Source of the DNA: Cytophagales bacterium
Lineage (GTDB): Bacteria; Bacteroidota; Bacteroidia; Cytophagales; Spirosomataceae
Direction: 5' to 3'
Assembly (NCBI GenBank): GCA_028868395.1
Contig: JAGWUO010000021.1
Coordinates: forward strand, 1 to 10,093
Length of the DNA stretch: 10,093 bases
Part shown: positions 1-7,158 of the stretch, one piece after another
Numbering within the stretch: position 1 is the stretch's first letter
Layout: every line of letters starts with the position of its first letter
Translations under genes and position numbers: made by a program
The notes under the pieces: model-generated
What the model was told of the DNA's origin: nothing
The model's database searches: none
What the model saw: only the letters and a program-made list of their open reading frames with translations

Positions 1-2159
1 GCTTGGTACTCTAAATCTGTCTTCTCTTCTTCATTTAGGCTACCACTTTGGTAGATATTTAAATAAGCGCTCATCTCTTCTGGACGACCAACTAAGTTCA
101 ATTCCTCTTGTAATCCGGCCACTGCATCCTTCGCGAAAGCCTCTTTCGAGTATTTCTCGATTACCACCTTGTAATCCGTAATCGCTTTCTCTGGTTGTTT
201 CGAGTTGGAATACGATTGAGCTCTTTTTAAGATGGATTCAGCGTAATATGGACTGTTGGGTTGATTATTGATCAAATCAGTGAAGCCTGCGATGGCTTCA
301 GCGTATTTTCCTGTACGGAAAGAGATCAAGTTCTCTTGGAAACTCGCATCGTCGCCAAATTTCGTGTTAGGGAATGACTTTTTCAATGCCTGGAAAGTCG
401 CCTTAGCTTCAGCGTCGCGTTCAAGGTAGACGAGCGTGATTCCTTTTTGGTACATCGCATAATCCTTTTCCGTCTTCGTATTTTCAATCGCTTGGTTGTA
501 ATACGTCAAGGCTTCCGTGTAGTTTTTCGCCACTAAATAGGTGTCTGCTAAACGTAGGATGGCGTTTGCGTTCGCTTTCCCATTCGGATTCGCCTTTAAT
601 TGATCCACGTAAGTCTTAAAATACGTATTCGCATTCGGGAAATCCTTCACAGAGAAATAGGCATAGGCAATTCCAATACGGTTTCTTTGTAGGAAATCAG
701 CGGAATGCTTACCAGAAAGCAAAGGTTTATAAACTAAAATGGCAGCCTCAAAGTCTTTCAATTGTGATAGACATTCTGCCTTTCCAAAAGAGGCCTCATC
801 CGTTACATTTTGATTAGCCGCTTGTGAAATAGCTTTATCAAAGTAAGAAATAGCCTCTTTGTACTGTTCCTTATTATATGCCTTGATACCTAGGTTATAG
901 GTTAATGTTTGGTAAGCCACTTTCAATTCTTCCGAAATGGGTACACCTGATTTCATAAAATCGGTGGCTGGAGCTAATTCAGGTAATTTTAGGATAGCAT
1001 CTGCGGCGAAACTCTGGTAAGCTGCAGTAAAGGAGCTTGATGGATAGGTTTTGCCAAATTGCGCAATCGACTTCAACCCTTTCAACCAATTGCCTAGGTC
1101 AATAGCGATGCTGATCGACTTGAATTGGGCTTCTTCCTGCTGATTCGCATCAAAAGCAAGTGCGCCTGATTGATTGAACGATTCTGCTGCCTCCGTTTTT
1201 TTACCCAACTTTAATTGAGCTAAACCTTGTAAGTAATACGCTTTTTGGCCTAATGAATCATTTTTTAATAATCCACTAATCGTTTGAATCGCGTCTTCAT
1301 ATTTATCGATGGAGTATAATGCGAAGCCTTTTTTGTAAGTAGCCGCGTCGTTTTTATGCTCCTTCAAGTAATCGCTGAAGCTCTTCGCTGCCTTTGCATA
1401 TAAGCCTTTCTTAAATTGTACTTCGGCAACTAAAAGGGCTAAATCTGGGTGAGTGGAAATGATGGGCTCCGCATATTTCAAAAGTTCATCCCATTGCGCC
1501 GTTTGTTGGTAAGATGAAATCAACCAATAAGGCAGATCTTTGCGGTATTTCGAATGTCCATTGGATTTTTTGAAATCGGCAATGGCTTCTAGGTAATTCT
1601 TTTGTTGGTAATGAATGACACCTGCGTAATAAGCCGCAGAGAAGGCATATTCTTCGTCTGGATCTGTTTTTACTTCATTAAATAAGGCAAGGGCATTATC
1701 AAAATCTTTCGACTCAAAATAGGCAACGCCTAGTTTATATCGGGCTTCTACGTTTCCTAAGGACGAATTTTCGAGGTAGCGGATTGCTTTCGCATAATTC
1801 GCAATGTCATAAAAATACAAACCGATTTTTCTAAACAACACATTGCTTTGCGGTGTATTCGGATGATTTAAGCTGAAATGGTAGCCTAACACATCAATTT
1901 CAGGTTGATTTAAATAAAGTGCGCACAATACTTGGTAGTATTCTGCCATGATCACCTCGTTTTTAGTTACGTCAGTTTGTCTACCTAAAAAGTTTGCGAA
2001 TTCTTCGCGAGCTGCGACATAGTTTTGTGCCTCAAAATACTCTTTGCCTAAACTATAATGTATCTGATTGCTCTCAAAAGCCAGAGATTGCTGCGCAAAA
2101 GACGAGAAATGTAGGGATAAAAATAGGACGAGGCAGTAAAAGGAAGATTTAAATACCAT
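1..2159 (-). CDS. Large exported tetratricopeptide-repeat protein, 3' end outside window
   Basis: This reading frame is open from an ATG at 2159-2157 to the left edge, giving 719 complete codons with no stop, so the C-terminus is missing. The N-terminus (MVFKSSFYCLVLFLSL, then HFSSFAQQ) is a typical signal peptide, with likely cleavage after Ala22, so the protein should be periplasmic or outer-membrane associated. The rest is a succession of helical TPR-like units. Visible examples are LGVAYFESKDFDNALALF, YYAGVIHYQQKNYLEAI, YYLQGLAQLKLGKKTEAA and ILKRAQSYSNSKQPEKAI. The spacing and composition resemble the roughly 1000-residue exported TPR proteins common in Bacteroidota; that resemblance is from memory of the family. 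Such repeats normally bind protein partners. No catalytic domain is visible and the partner is unknown. The gene is divergent from the M61 peptidase. An imperfect inverted repeat lies 4 bp upstream of the start codon. I am confident it is a real gene and an exported TPR protein; its specific role is unknown. Confidence 0.9.
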   Translation of the reverse strand, partial: MVFKSSFYCLVLFLSLHFSSFAQQSLAFESNQIHYSLGKEYFEAQNYVAAREEFANFLGRQTDVTKNEVIMAEYYQVLCALYLNQPEIDVLGYHFSLNHPNTPQSNVLFRKIGLYFYDIANYAKAIRYLENSSLGNVEARYKLGVAYFESKDFDNALALFNEVKTDPDEEYAFSAAYYAGVIHYQQKNYLEAIADFKKSNGHSKYRKDLPYWLISSYQQTAQWDELLKYAEPIISTHPDLALLVAEVQFKKGLYAKAAKSFSDYLKEHKNDAATYKKGFALYSIDKYEDAIQTISGLLKNDSLGQKAYYLQGLAQLKLGKKTEAAESFNQSGALAFDANQQEEAQFKSISIAIDLGNWLKGLKSIAQFGKTYPSSSFTAAYQSFAADAILKLPELAPATDFMKSGVPISEELKVAYQTLTYNLGIKAYNKEQYKEAISYFDKAISQAANQNVTDEASFGKAECLSQLKDFEAAILVYKPLLSGKHSADFLQRNRIGIAYAYFSVKDFPNANTYFKTYVDQLKANPNGKANANAILRLADTYLVAKNYTEALTYYNQAIENTKTEKDYAMYQKGITLVYLERDAEAKATFQALKKSFPNTKFGDDASFQENLISFRTGKYAEAIAGFTDLINNQPNSPYYAESILKRAQSYSNSKQPEKAITDYKVVIEKYSKEAFAKDAVAGLQEELNLVGRPEEMSAYLNIYQSGSLNEEEKTDLEYQ

Positions 2160-2163
2160 AGGT

Positions 2164-2193
2164 TTATTGTCAATAGTCACGACTAAACAATAA
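2164..2193. promoter_or_regulatory. Imperfect inverted repeat in the divergent TPR / M61 spacer
   Basis: The outer arms TTATTGT (2164-2170) and ACAATAA (2187-2193) are exact reverse complements. They enclose a second pair, TAGTC (2174-2178) and GACTA (2181-2185), around a central AC. The inner flanks are unequal (3 nt against 1 nt), so as RNA it would be a bulged stem. On the minus strand it would fold just before the ATG of the large TPR gene and could affect its translation; as DNA it could be an operator. The rest of the 157-bp spacer is A/T-rich, and I saw no clear TAnnTTTG element on either strand. The dyad is seen directly; any function is inference. Confidence 0.3.
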
Positions 2194-2316
2194 TACGATT
2201 TTTATGTTAAATAATTGTCCAGTCATTTAGAATTATTTGGAAAAAAATAGCACATGCTAGACTATACGGCTGATTTTTATAATTTTACCTAAATCTATTT
2301 CTCAACAAAAAACAAA

Positions 2317-4080
2317 ATGAATTTAAAACTACTATTCCTTAGTGTAATCGTATCATTTGGCTGTTTTGCTGGACCGATTAAACACGAAATCAGTATGTCC
2401 GAACCTTTCTCTCATTATTTTGAGGTGAAAACAACAGTGGACGTCAGTAAAGAAACCAATTTTTTCGATCTTAAAATGGCAGCTTGGACACCTGGCTCCT
2501 ATTTAATACGGGAATTTGCGAAAAACGTAGAATCGGTTAGCGCTGAATCGAATGGTTCAAAAGTGGCTATCTCTAAGATTAGCAAAAATACCTGGCGCAT
2601 TGCTTTAAGCCCTGGTTTAAAGCAAGTTTCTGTTCATTACCGCGTGTACGCCTATGAAATGTCCGTTCGTACTTCCTTCTTGGACGATGCGCACGGTTAT
2701 ATTAATCCGGCTAGTGTATTGATGTACGCCCCTAAATTTGCTGCTCAGCCTCAGGAATTGACGATTATTCCTCACAAAGACTTCAAAAAGGTTTCCACTG
2801 CCATGAAAAATGTGGGAGGATTCAATTTCGTAGCAAAGAACCTGGATGAATTGATTGACTCCCCTATCGAGATTGGCAATCACAAGGTTTGGAACTTTAA
2901 GGTGAATACTATTCCACATCAAATTGCCTTTTATGGTCCCGCTAAAGTGGATTCAGTTAAATTCTTAGCGGATGTGCAGCAGATGGCGGAAGAGGCACAG
3001 AAAGTGGTAGGAGAACATCCTTGCGATCATTATTTGTTCATCATTCACAACCTAAATCGCGGTGGTGGCGGTTTAGAGCACTTGTATTCAACAACTTGTC
3101 AAGTGACTCGTTCTAATTATGAAACGACGAAAGGCTACCAAGGAATTATGAATTTGTTAGCGCATGAGTATTTCCATCTTTGGAATGTAAAACGTATTCG
3201 TCCTAAAGCACTTGGGCCATTTGACTATGAAAACGAGAACTATACGCACAATTTATGGTTCTCTGAGGGTATTACGAGCTATTATGCAGACGTAATCAAT
3301 CAACGTACCGGTATGGTTTCTACGGCGGATTATATCAAAGCGCTTGGCGATGAAATAGCTGGAGTAGAGAATACACCGGGTAATCAAGTGGAATCTGCCG
3401 CTGAATCGAGCTGGGATGCGTGGATTAAGTATTACCGCCCGAATGAAAACTCGCGAAATGCTTCCGTTTCTTATTATGATAAAGGTTCTTTATTAGGGGG
3501 TATTTTGAATATGTGGATCATTCAGCAAACCAAAGGAGCTAAATGCTTAGATGATGTGTTTAAGTTCTTATACCAAACTTATTATTTAAAAGCAGGTCGT
3601 GGATTTACGGATCAGGAATTAGAGGACGCATTTTCTAAAGTGGCCGGTGCATCTGCGGCTGAGTTCTTTAAAACCCATATTTATGGGGTTAAGACTCCAG
3701 CCTATGCGACTATTTTTAAAGCTTTCGGCTATCAATTTACGGATGCGAATTTGTCTAAAACGGTTCCTTACATCGGAGTTAGTATAGCAGCTGGTCGCGT
3801 CACTTCGATTTACAAAGGTGGTGCAGCTTATGTTGCTGGCCTAAATGTAGGTGACGAAGTTTTGAAAGTGAATGGGGCTGATTTCCCAGGAATGGATAAA
3901 TTGTTAGCGGATAAGAAACCGGGTGATTCGGTAGTATTCTCTGTTAGAAGAGATGGGATGGAGCGTACGTTCTTAGTGGCTGTTCAACAAACACCATTGA
4001 AGGCATTTGTGATTGAATCAGAGGCTACACCGACGGAAGCGCAATTGAAATTACGCCATAAATGGTTAGGCGGTAATTAA
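2317..4080 (+). CDS. Secreted M61-family zinc metallopeptidase with C-terminal PDZ domain
   Basis: This is a 587-residue protein of the glycyl-aminopeptidase-like M61 family. An N-terminal signal peptide (MNLKLLFLSVIVSFGCFA) is probably cleaved near residue 18, placing the enzyme in the periplasm or envelope. The beta-rich M61 N-terminal domain follows (about 20-190). The catalytic domain carries the zinc motif HEYFHLWNVKRIRP, with His283, Glu284 and His287, and the probable third zinc ligand Glu317 in LWFSEG. A PDZ domain covers about residues 484-557 (PYIGVSIAAG onward, including AGLNVGDEVLKVNG). Length and domain order are normal for the family, whose members cleave N-terminal residues from peptides; the substrate here cannot be read from sequence. 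The start is preceded by an A-rich leader (CAACAAAAAACAAA) with no Shine-Dalgarno, usual in Bacteroidota. It is transcribed alone, and its stop shares TTAA at 4077-4080 with the stop of the convergent small gene. Confidence 0.95.
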   Translation: MNLKLLFLSVIVSFGCFAGPIKHEISMSEPFSHYFEVKTTVDVSKETNFFDLKMAAWTPGSYLIREFAKNVESVSAESNGSKVAISKISKNTWRIALSPGLKQVSVHYRVYAYEMSVRTSFLDDAHGYINPASVLMYAPKFAAQPQELTIIPHKDFKKVSTAMKNVGGFNFVAKNLDELIDSPIEIGNHKVWNFKVNTIPHQIAFYGPAKVDSVKFLADVQQMAEEAQKVVGEHPCDHYLFIIHNLNRGGGGLEHLYSTTCQVTRSNYETTKGYQGIMNLLAHEYFHLWNVKRIRPKALGPFDYENENYTHNLWFSEGITSYYADVINQRTGMVSTADYIKALGDEIAGVENTPGNQVESAAESSWDAWIKYYRPNENSRNASVSYYDKGSLLGGILNMWIIQQTKGAKCLDDVFKFLYQTYYLKAGRGFTDQELEDAFSKVAGASAAEFFKTHIYGVKTPAYATIFKAFGYQFTDANLSKTVPYIGVSIAAGRVTSIYKGGAAYVAGLNVGDEVLKVNGADFPGMDKLLADKKPGDSVVFSVRRDGMERTFLVAVQQTPLKAFVIESEATPTEAQLKLRHKWLGGN

Positions 4081-4313
4081 TCAGCCTGTTTAGCCATTTC
4101 GGCATACATATTTTTAAAGGTCTGTAAGACGAAATCTTGAAAGGAGGAGCTGGAAACCAGCTCCTCTATTTCATTTTGGGAGGAAAAGTCCATCACGGAA
4201 TATTTGTAACTCTGCTCTAGATGCGGAGTCTCAAACTTCACGATGTATTTTGAATTCCACTCAAAAAGCGAGATTCGCATCTGCGGATGGCTTATTTCCT
4301 TGATAAAATGCAT
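4077..4313 (-). CDS. Small uncharacterised protein coupled to the cyclophilin
   Basis: This 78-residue protein begins [21 protein letters not shown] do not recognise a named family. It has no signal peptide and no membrane segment, so it should be cytoplasmic. The first half reads like short beta strands (MRISLFEWN, SKYIVKFETP, LEQSYKYSV) and the second half like acidic helices (NEIEELV, SFQDFVLQTFKNMYAEMAKQ). The gene is supported by its junction with the cyclophilin: the stop TAA at 4315-4313 and this ATG at 4313-4311 share one base (TAATG), a classic arrangement for translational coupling. Its own stop overlaps the stop of the convergent M61 gene in TTAA. I think it is a real small gene co-transcribed with the isomerase. 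A link to protein folding or to the isomerase is only suggested by position. Confidence 0.75.
   Translation of the reverse strand: MHFIKEISHPQMRISLFEWNSKYIVKFETPHLEQSYKYSVMDFSSQNEIEELVSSSSFQDFVLQTFKNMYAEMAKQAD
4145..4167 (+). terminator. Candidate intrinsic terminator for the M61 gene, inside the convergent small gene
   Basis: A perfect 10-bp stem joins GGAGGAGCTGG (ending at 4154) and CCAGCTCCTC (4158-4167) across an AAA loop, with a further G-U pair possible. It lies 65 bp after the M61 stop and is followed on the plus strand by the T-rich stretch TATTTCATTTT. The same bases encode residues EELVSSS of the small minus-strand protein, so the stem is either a terminator embedded in antisense coding sequence or a coincidence of Ser/Glu codons. 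The T-tract is interrupted, which keeps confidence moderate. Confidence 0.45.
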
Positions 4314-4750
4314 TAGTCTTGAATGATTTTAACGCTTTGGATTTTATCTCCTTCACGTACTAAATCGATCACCTCTAATCCTTCTACTACCTTACCAAAA
4401 CACGTGTGGCGACGATCCAAGTGTGCCGTATTATTACGTGAGTGACAAATAAAGAATTGAGATCCACCGGTGTTAGGTCCACGGTGTGCCATGGATAAAA
4501 CGCCACGATCATGGAATTGGTTGTTTCCAGATAATTCGCAAGGAATTGTATACCCTGGACCACCCGCTCCTGTTCCGTCTGGACAACCTCCTTGAATCAC
4601 GAAATCTGCGATGACACGGTGGAAAGTAAGGCCATCATAAAAGCCTTTTTCAGCTAAATCAATGAAGTTTTTAACGTGGATAGGTGCATCCTCTGTGTAG
4701 AATTCGATTTTCATTAACCCTTTATCGGTTAACATTTCTGCGTATGCCAT
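4313..4750 (-). CDS. Cytoplasmic cyclophilin-type peptidyl-prolyl cis-trans isomerase
   Basis: This 145-residue single-domain cyclophilin catalyses cis-trans isomerisation of prolyl peptide bonds. Active-site residues can be matched to human cyclophilin A: Arg45 in FHRV (Arg55), Phe50 and Gln53 in DFVIQGG (Phe60, Gln63), MAH at 87-89, Gln98 and Phe100 in GSQFFI (Gln111, Phe113) and His115 in RRHTCFGKV (His126). The position of Trp121 holds His110 (AHLDRRH), a change seen in many bacterial members that usually lowers cyclosporin affinity. There is no signal peptide, so it acts in the cytoplasm. The protein starts [11 protein letters not shown]. The leader is A/T-rich without a Shine-Dalgarno. 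It is the first gene of a two-gene unit with the 78-residue protein downstream, and diverges from the TPR lipoprotein gene across 74 bp. Confidence 0.95.
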   Translation of the reverse strand: MAYAEMLTDKGLMKIEFYTEDAPIHVKNFIDLAEKGFYDGLTFHRVIADFVIQGGCPDGTGAGGPGYTIPCELSGNNQFHDRGVLSMAHRGPNTGGSQFFICHSRNNTAHLDRRHTCFGKVVEGLEVIDLVREGDKIQSVKIIQD

Positions 4751-4772
4751 AATTTTACATTTAATTAAGCTA

Positions 4773-4780
4773 CAAAGATG
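4773..4780 (-). promoter_or_regulatory. Possible -7 promoter element for the cyclophilin unit
   Basis: On the minus strand this reads CATCTTTG, one mismatch from the Bacteroidota -7 consensus TAnnTTTG. It sits 22 bp upstream of the cyclophilin ATG, which would give a short leader typical of this phylum. I see no convincing TTG -33 element about 20 bp further upstream, so this is a candidate only. Confidence 0.35.
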
Positions 4781-4785
4781 CGAAT

Positions 4786-4793
4786 GAAATTTG
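4786..4793 (+). promoter_or_regulatory. Weak -7-like element for the TPR lipoprotein gene
   Basis: On the plus strand this reads GAAATTTG, one mismatch from TAnnTTTG, and lies 31 bp before the ATG at 4825. In such A/T-rich sequence the match can easily be chance. It is listed because the divergent spacer is only 74 bp and must hold this gene's promoter. Confidence 0.2.
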
Positions 4794-4824
4794 AATTATT
4801 TAAATTGAACTTTCTTTTAGATCG

Positions 4825-5568
4825 ATGAAATACGTACTATTCTTTTTTGCTTCCTTGTTCCTTTTTAGTTGTTCCAATTCTTCCGAAGAAGAGAAACGCG
4901 AATCAAGCGCTTTCTTTTTGCGTGGAAATGCGAAATGGAAAGAAAAAGAGTATCACGAGGCCATTAAATGGTATTCGGAGGCAATTGAGAAGCGTCCAGA
5001 TTTCTCTGATGCCTATTATAACCGGGGTTTAGTGTACCAAATCTTGGAAAAGAATGAAGAGGCCTTAGCCGACTTTTCAAAGGCCACAGAATTGGATTCG
5101 AAATTTGCCCCTGCCCTCTTTAAAAAGGCAGAAATGCTGCAAACCTTGCAACAATCCGATGAGGCTGTCATCGCTGTAGAATCATTGGTTAAATCCTTTC
5201 CTGATTCTGCCGCCAATTGGACCTTAAAAGGTGATATTTTGCTTCAAAAGGATGATTTAACAGGTTCTTTATCTTCTTATGATCGTTCTTTAGCACTTGA
5301 TTCAACTTCGGTAGAAACCTTGATTAATAAAGGCGTTGTTCTTCAAGAGATGAACGAAATAGATCTGGCGGAAGCCGTTTTCAAGAAAGCCTTGAAGTCA
5401 GGAAAATACCAGGACCTATTGAATAATAACCTAGGTTACCTGGCTATTCAGCGAATGCAATGGGATTTAGCCGCTTCTTATGTCAAGAAGGCGTTAGAAA
5501 AGGATCCTAAAAATGAGTTGTATTTAAAGAATTGGGCCAAAATTCAAGCCAAATCAAGCCTTAAATAA
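4825..5568 (+). CDS. TPR-repeat lipoprotein
   Basis: This 247-residue protein begins with a lipoprotein signal peptide (MKYVLFFFASLFLFSC); Cys16 in LFSC is the probable lipidated residue. The mature start CSNSSEEE has an acidic cluster shortly after the cysteine, reminiscent of the Bacteroidota lipoprotein export signal, so display on the outer face of the outer membrane is possible. From about residue 29 to 240 it is built of roughly six 34-residue TPR units. Examples are AKWKEKEYHEAIKWYSEAIE, YYNRGLVYQILEKNEEALAD, INKGVVLQEMNEIDLAEAVF and NNLGYLAIQRMQWDLAASY. These units normally form a protein-binding superhelix; there is no enzymatic domain and the partner is unknown. It appears to be a single-gene unit, divergent from the cyclophilin and convergent with menD, whose coding end it overlaps by 15 bp. 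No Shine-Dalgarno precedes the ATG. Confidence 0.92.
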   Translation: MKYVLFFFASLFLFSCSNSSEEEKRESSAFFLRGNAKWKEKEYHEAIKWYSEAIEKRPDFSDAYYNRGLVYQILEKNEEALADFSKATELDSKFAPALFKKAEMLQTLQQSDEAVIAVESLVKSFPDSAANWTLKGDILLQKDDLTGSLSSYDRSLALDSTSVETLINKGVVLQEMNEIDLAEAVFKKALKSGKYQDLLNNNLGYLAIQRMQWDLAASYVKKALEKDPKNELYLKNWAKIQAKSSLK

Positions 5569-7155
5569 GGCCATATACTTTTTCAATTCGGCTGCGTTTT
5601 CAATCGAATTCGTGTGAATTTCTAACAGCGCAGGACCTTGATTGTGAAGAAAATCACTAAGGTCTAATTCACTTGCATTAGAAGCAGAAAAATAGCTTAT
5701 TCCAGCGTCTTTAGCCGTATTTTCGGCGGTAAACCCTTGGCGTGTTTCCATAAACTCATCCAGTTCTGGCAGGTCTTTCGCTCCTTCTAAGTTGCGGAAA
5801 ATACCTCCACCCCCGTTATTAAAGACTATGATGCGCAAGTTCGCCGGAATGTAGTGATTCCAGAGTGCATTGCGATCGTATTGAAAGGCTACATCTCCAA
5901 TGATGGAGATACACAATTTGTCAGTCTTTTGTGCGGCACCTACCGCGGTACTTAAGCAACCATCGATGCCTGAAGTGCCTCGATTCGAGTATACCTCAGT
6001 TTTCATGAATTTTGCCAAAGTCCAGTTAATGTATCTGACAGCTAATGAATTAGCGACGTGTACTTCGGCTGATTCCTGCTCTATCGCCTCTGTTATTTGG
6101 TTATATAGATGAATTTCGGTCCAATGGGGTTGGGCAAAGAATTCAGCTTGCAAGGAATTGATTTTAGCTGAATTCCAGGTATTCCAAGATTTCGAACTCC
6201 ATTCAACACCTTCCATAAAGCTTTCTGCATCTGTATTTATGACCTGAGTCAAACACAAGAAAGGGTCTGGTCTGCCGATTGGATTCGGGTGAATGAGCCA
6301 CGATTGTTTCGGCTTGTGGGTGCGTAAAAACTGCTTAATTCGCTTCGAAACAAATGATTTTCCGAAGTGAATGTGCAAATCAGCTTGTAAGGCTGGCCAT
6401 ACTGATTCGTCAGCTAATAGCAAATCGTGGGCAATCGTACTACCACAATTGGATGTTGCATCCCCTATCACTGGAATTCCGTAAGCAGAAAGCGTTTCGA
6501 AAATCGAATTATCTTCCATTTGCCCTACGGTCACAAGGATTTTCTCTGCAGATGAGATAGCCTGATTGAAATAACTAAAATCTACACTATGCTCTGCACT
6601 CTCTTCTCTATACTCTCTACTCTCTACTCTATTATCTGCTTTAGGCAAGACAAAACCTGGCTCCGGATAAAACGGTTCACGGATGGGCACATTTATCTGT
6701 ACCGGTCCTTTCGGCTCCGCTAAAGCAGTCGATGGAGCTGCAGAACAATCATCCGTTTCGAAGTCAAAAAAAGCCTTTGAGTGCTTACCAAATAGGTTTT
6801 CTTGGTAAATCGTTTGTCCATCCCACTGACCGATCCATTCTTTAGGGCGATCAGCTGTTAAGACAATGAGGGGAACTTCTTGGAAGAAGGCTTCAACTAC
6901 GGCAGGAGCAAAATTCAATCCTGCTGAGCCCGAGGTGCAGCAAATAATGACCGGACGACCCGTTTTGAGGGCGATTCCTAGGCCAAAAAATCCTGCCGAA
7001 CGTTCATCTGCAATGGAATAGCATTTGAAGCCTCCGTGGCGGGTTAAGGCAATCATTAAGGGGGCATTACGGGATCCTGGGCATATAACCGCCTCATTTA
7101 CACCTTGTTGGTATAAAGAGTCTACTAGTTCGATGATGCCTTTTGGAAATGCCAT
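5554..7155 (-). CDS. menD: 2-succinyl-5-enolpyruvyl-6-hydroxy-3-cyclohexene-1-carboxylate synthase
   Basis: MenD is a cytoplasmic thiamine-diphosphate and Mg-dependent enzyme that joins isochorismate and 2-oxoglutarate in menaquinone synthesis. With the start used here the protein has 533 residues. Visible motifs are CPGSRNAPL at 25-33 (substrate Arg29), the ThDP-activating Glu51 in ADERSAGFFGLG, LTADRP at 99-104, GQTIYQ at 113-118, GPVQINVPIREP, and the ThDP/Mg motif GDVAFQYDRNALWNH from Gly420, followed by NNGGGGIFR. An upstream in-frame ATG at 7173 would add MRLFFA, but it lies in the loop of the rpoD terminator and those codons are the terminator's stem and T-run, so I prefer the ATG at 7155 (MAFPKGII). 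The segment between LFGKHSKAFF and GPVQINVP looks short for the family, and residues 176-189 come from a GA-rich low-complexity tract. All key motifs are intact, so it is probably functional. Other menaquinone genes are not in the window. Confidence 0.95.
   Translation of the reverse strand: MAFPKGIIELVDSLYQQGVNEAVICPGSRNAPLMIALTRHGGFKCYSIADERSAGFFGLGIALKTGRPVIICCTSGSAGLNFAPAVVEAFFQEVPLIVLTADRPKEWIGQWDGQTIYQENLFGKHSKAFFDFETDDCSAAPSTALAEPKGPVQINVPIREPFYPEPGFVLPKADNRVESREYREESAEHSVDFSYFNQAISSAEKILVTVGQMEDNSIFETLSAYGIPVIGDATSNCGSTIAHDLLLADESVWPALQADLHIHFGKSFVSKRIKQFLRTHKPKQSWLIHPNPIGRPDPFLCLTQVINTDAESFMEGVEWSSKSWNTWNSAKINSLQAEFFAQPHWTEIHLYNQITEAIEQESAEVHVANSLAVRYINWTLAKFMKTEVYSNRGTSGIDGCLSTAVGAAQKTDKLCISIIGDVAFQYDRNALWNHYIPANLRIIVFNNGGGGIFRNLEGAKDLPELDEFMETRQGFTAENTAKDAGISYFSASNASELDLSDFLHNQGPALLEIHTNSIENAAELKKYMALFKA
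5558..5571. terminator. Small dyad at the overlapping stops of the TPR lipoprotein and menD
   Basis: GCCTTA and TAAGGC flank AA at the convergent stop codons. The stem is only about 5-6 bp. On the plus strand a run of five T begins 7 bp later (CATATACTTTTTC). It is the only hairpin-like element I can see that could end these two convergent transcripts, but it is weak. Confidence 0.2.
6591..6632 (-). repeat. GA-rich low-complexity tract within menD
   Basis: On the plus strand the 7-bp unit TACTCTC occurs at 6611-6617 and 6618-6624, then as TACTCTA at 6625-6631, with degraded copies down to about 6591. In menD it encodes residues 176-189 (RVESREYREESAEH) and reads AGA for every arginine there, whereas the surrounding gene mostly uses CGN. 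It lies between the N-terminal pyrimidine-binding domain and the central domain, where a linker insert would be tolerated. It looks like replication slippage or spread of a simple repeat. Confidence 0.7.
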
Positions 7156-7158
7156 AGC

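Noticed and set aside
2617..2922. 101-residue minus-strand open frame inside the M61 gene.
   Set aside because: It lies wholly within a well-supported peptidase gene and has no domain or signal of its own.
4847..5216. Two short open frames (plus and minus) inside the TPR lipoprotein gene.
   Set aside because: Both are shadows of the TPR coding frame and neither resembles a protein family.
5900..6560. Two short plus-strand open frames (about 70 residues) opposite menD.
   Set aside because: They are antisense to conserved MenD sequence and have no support of their own.
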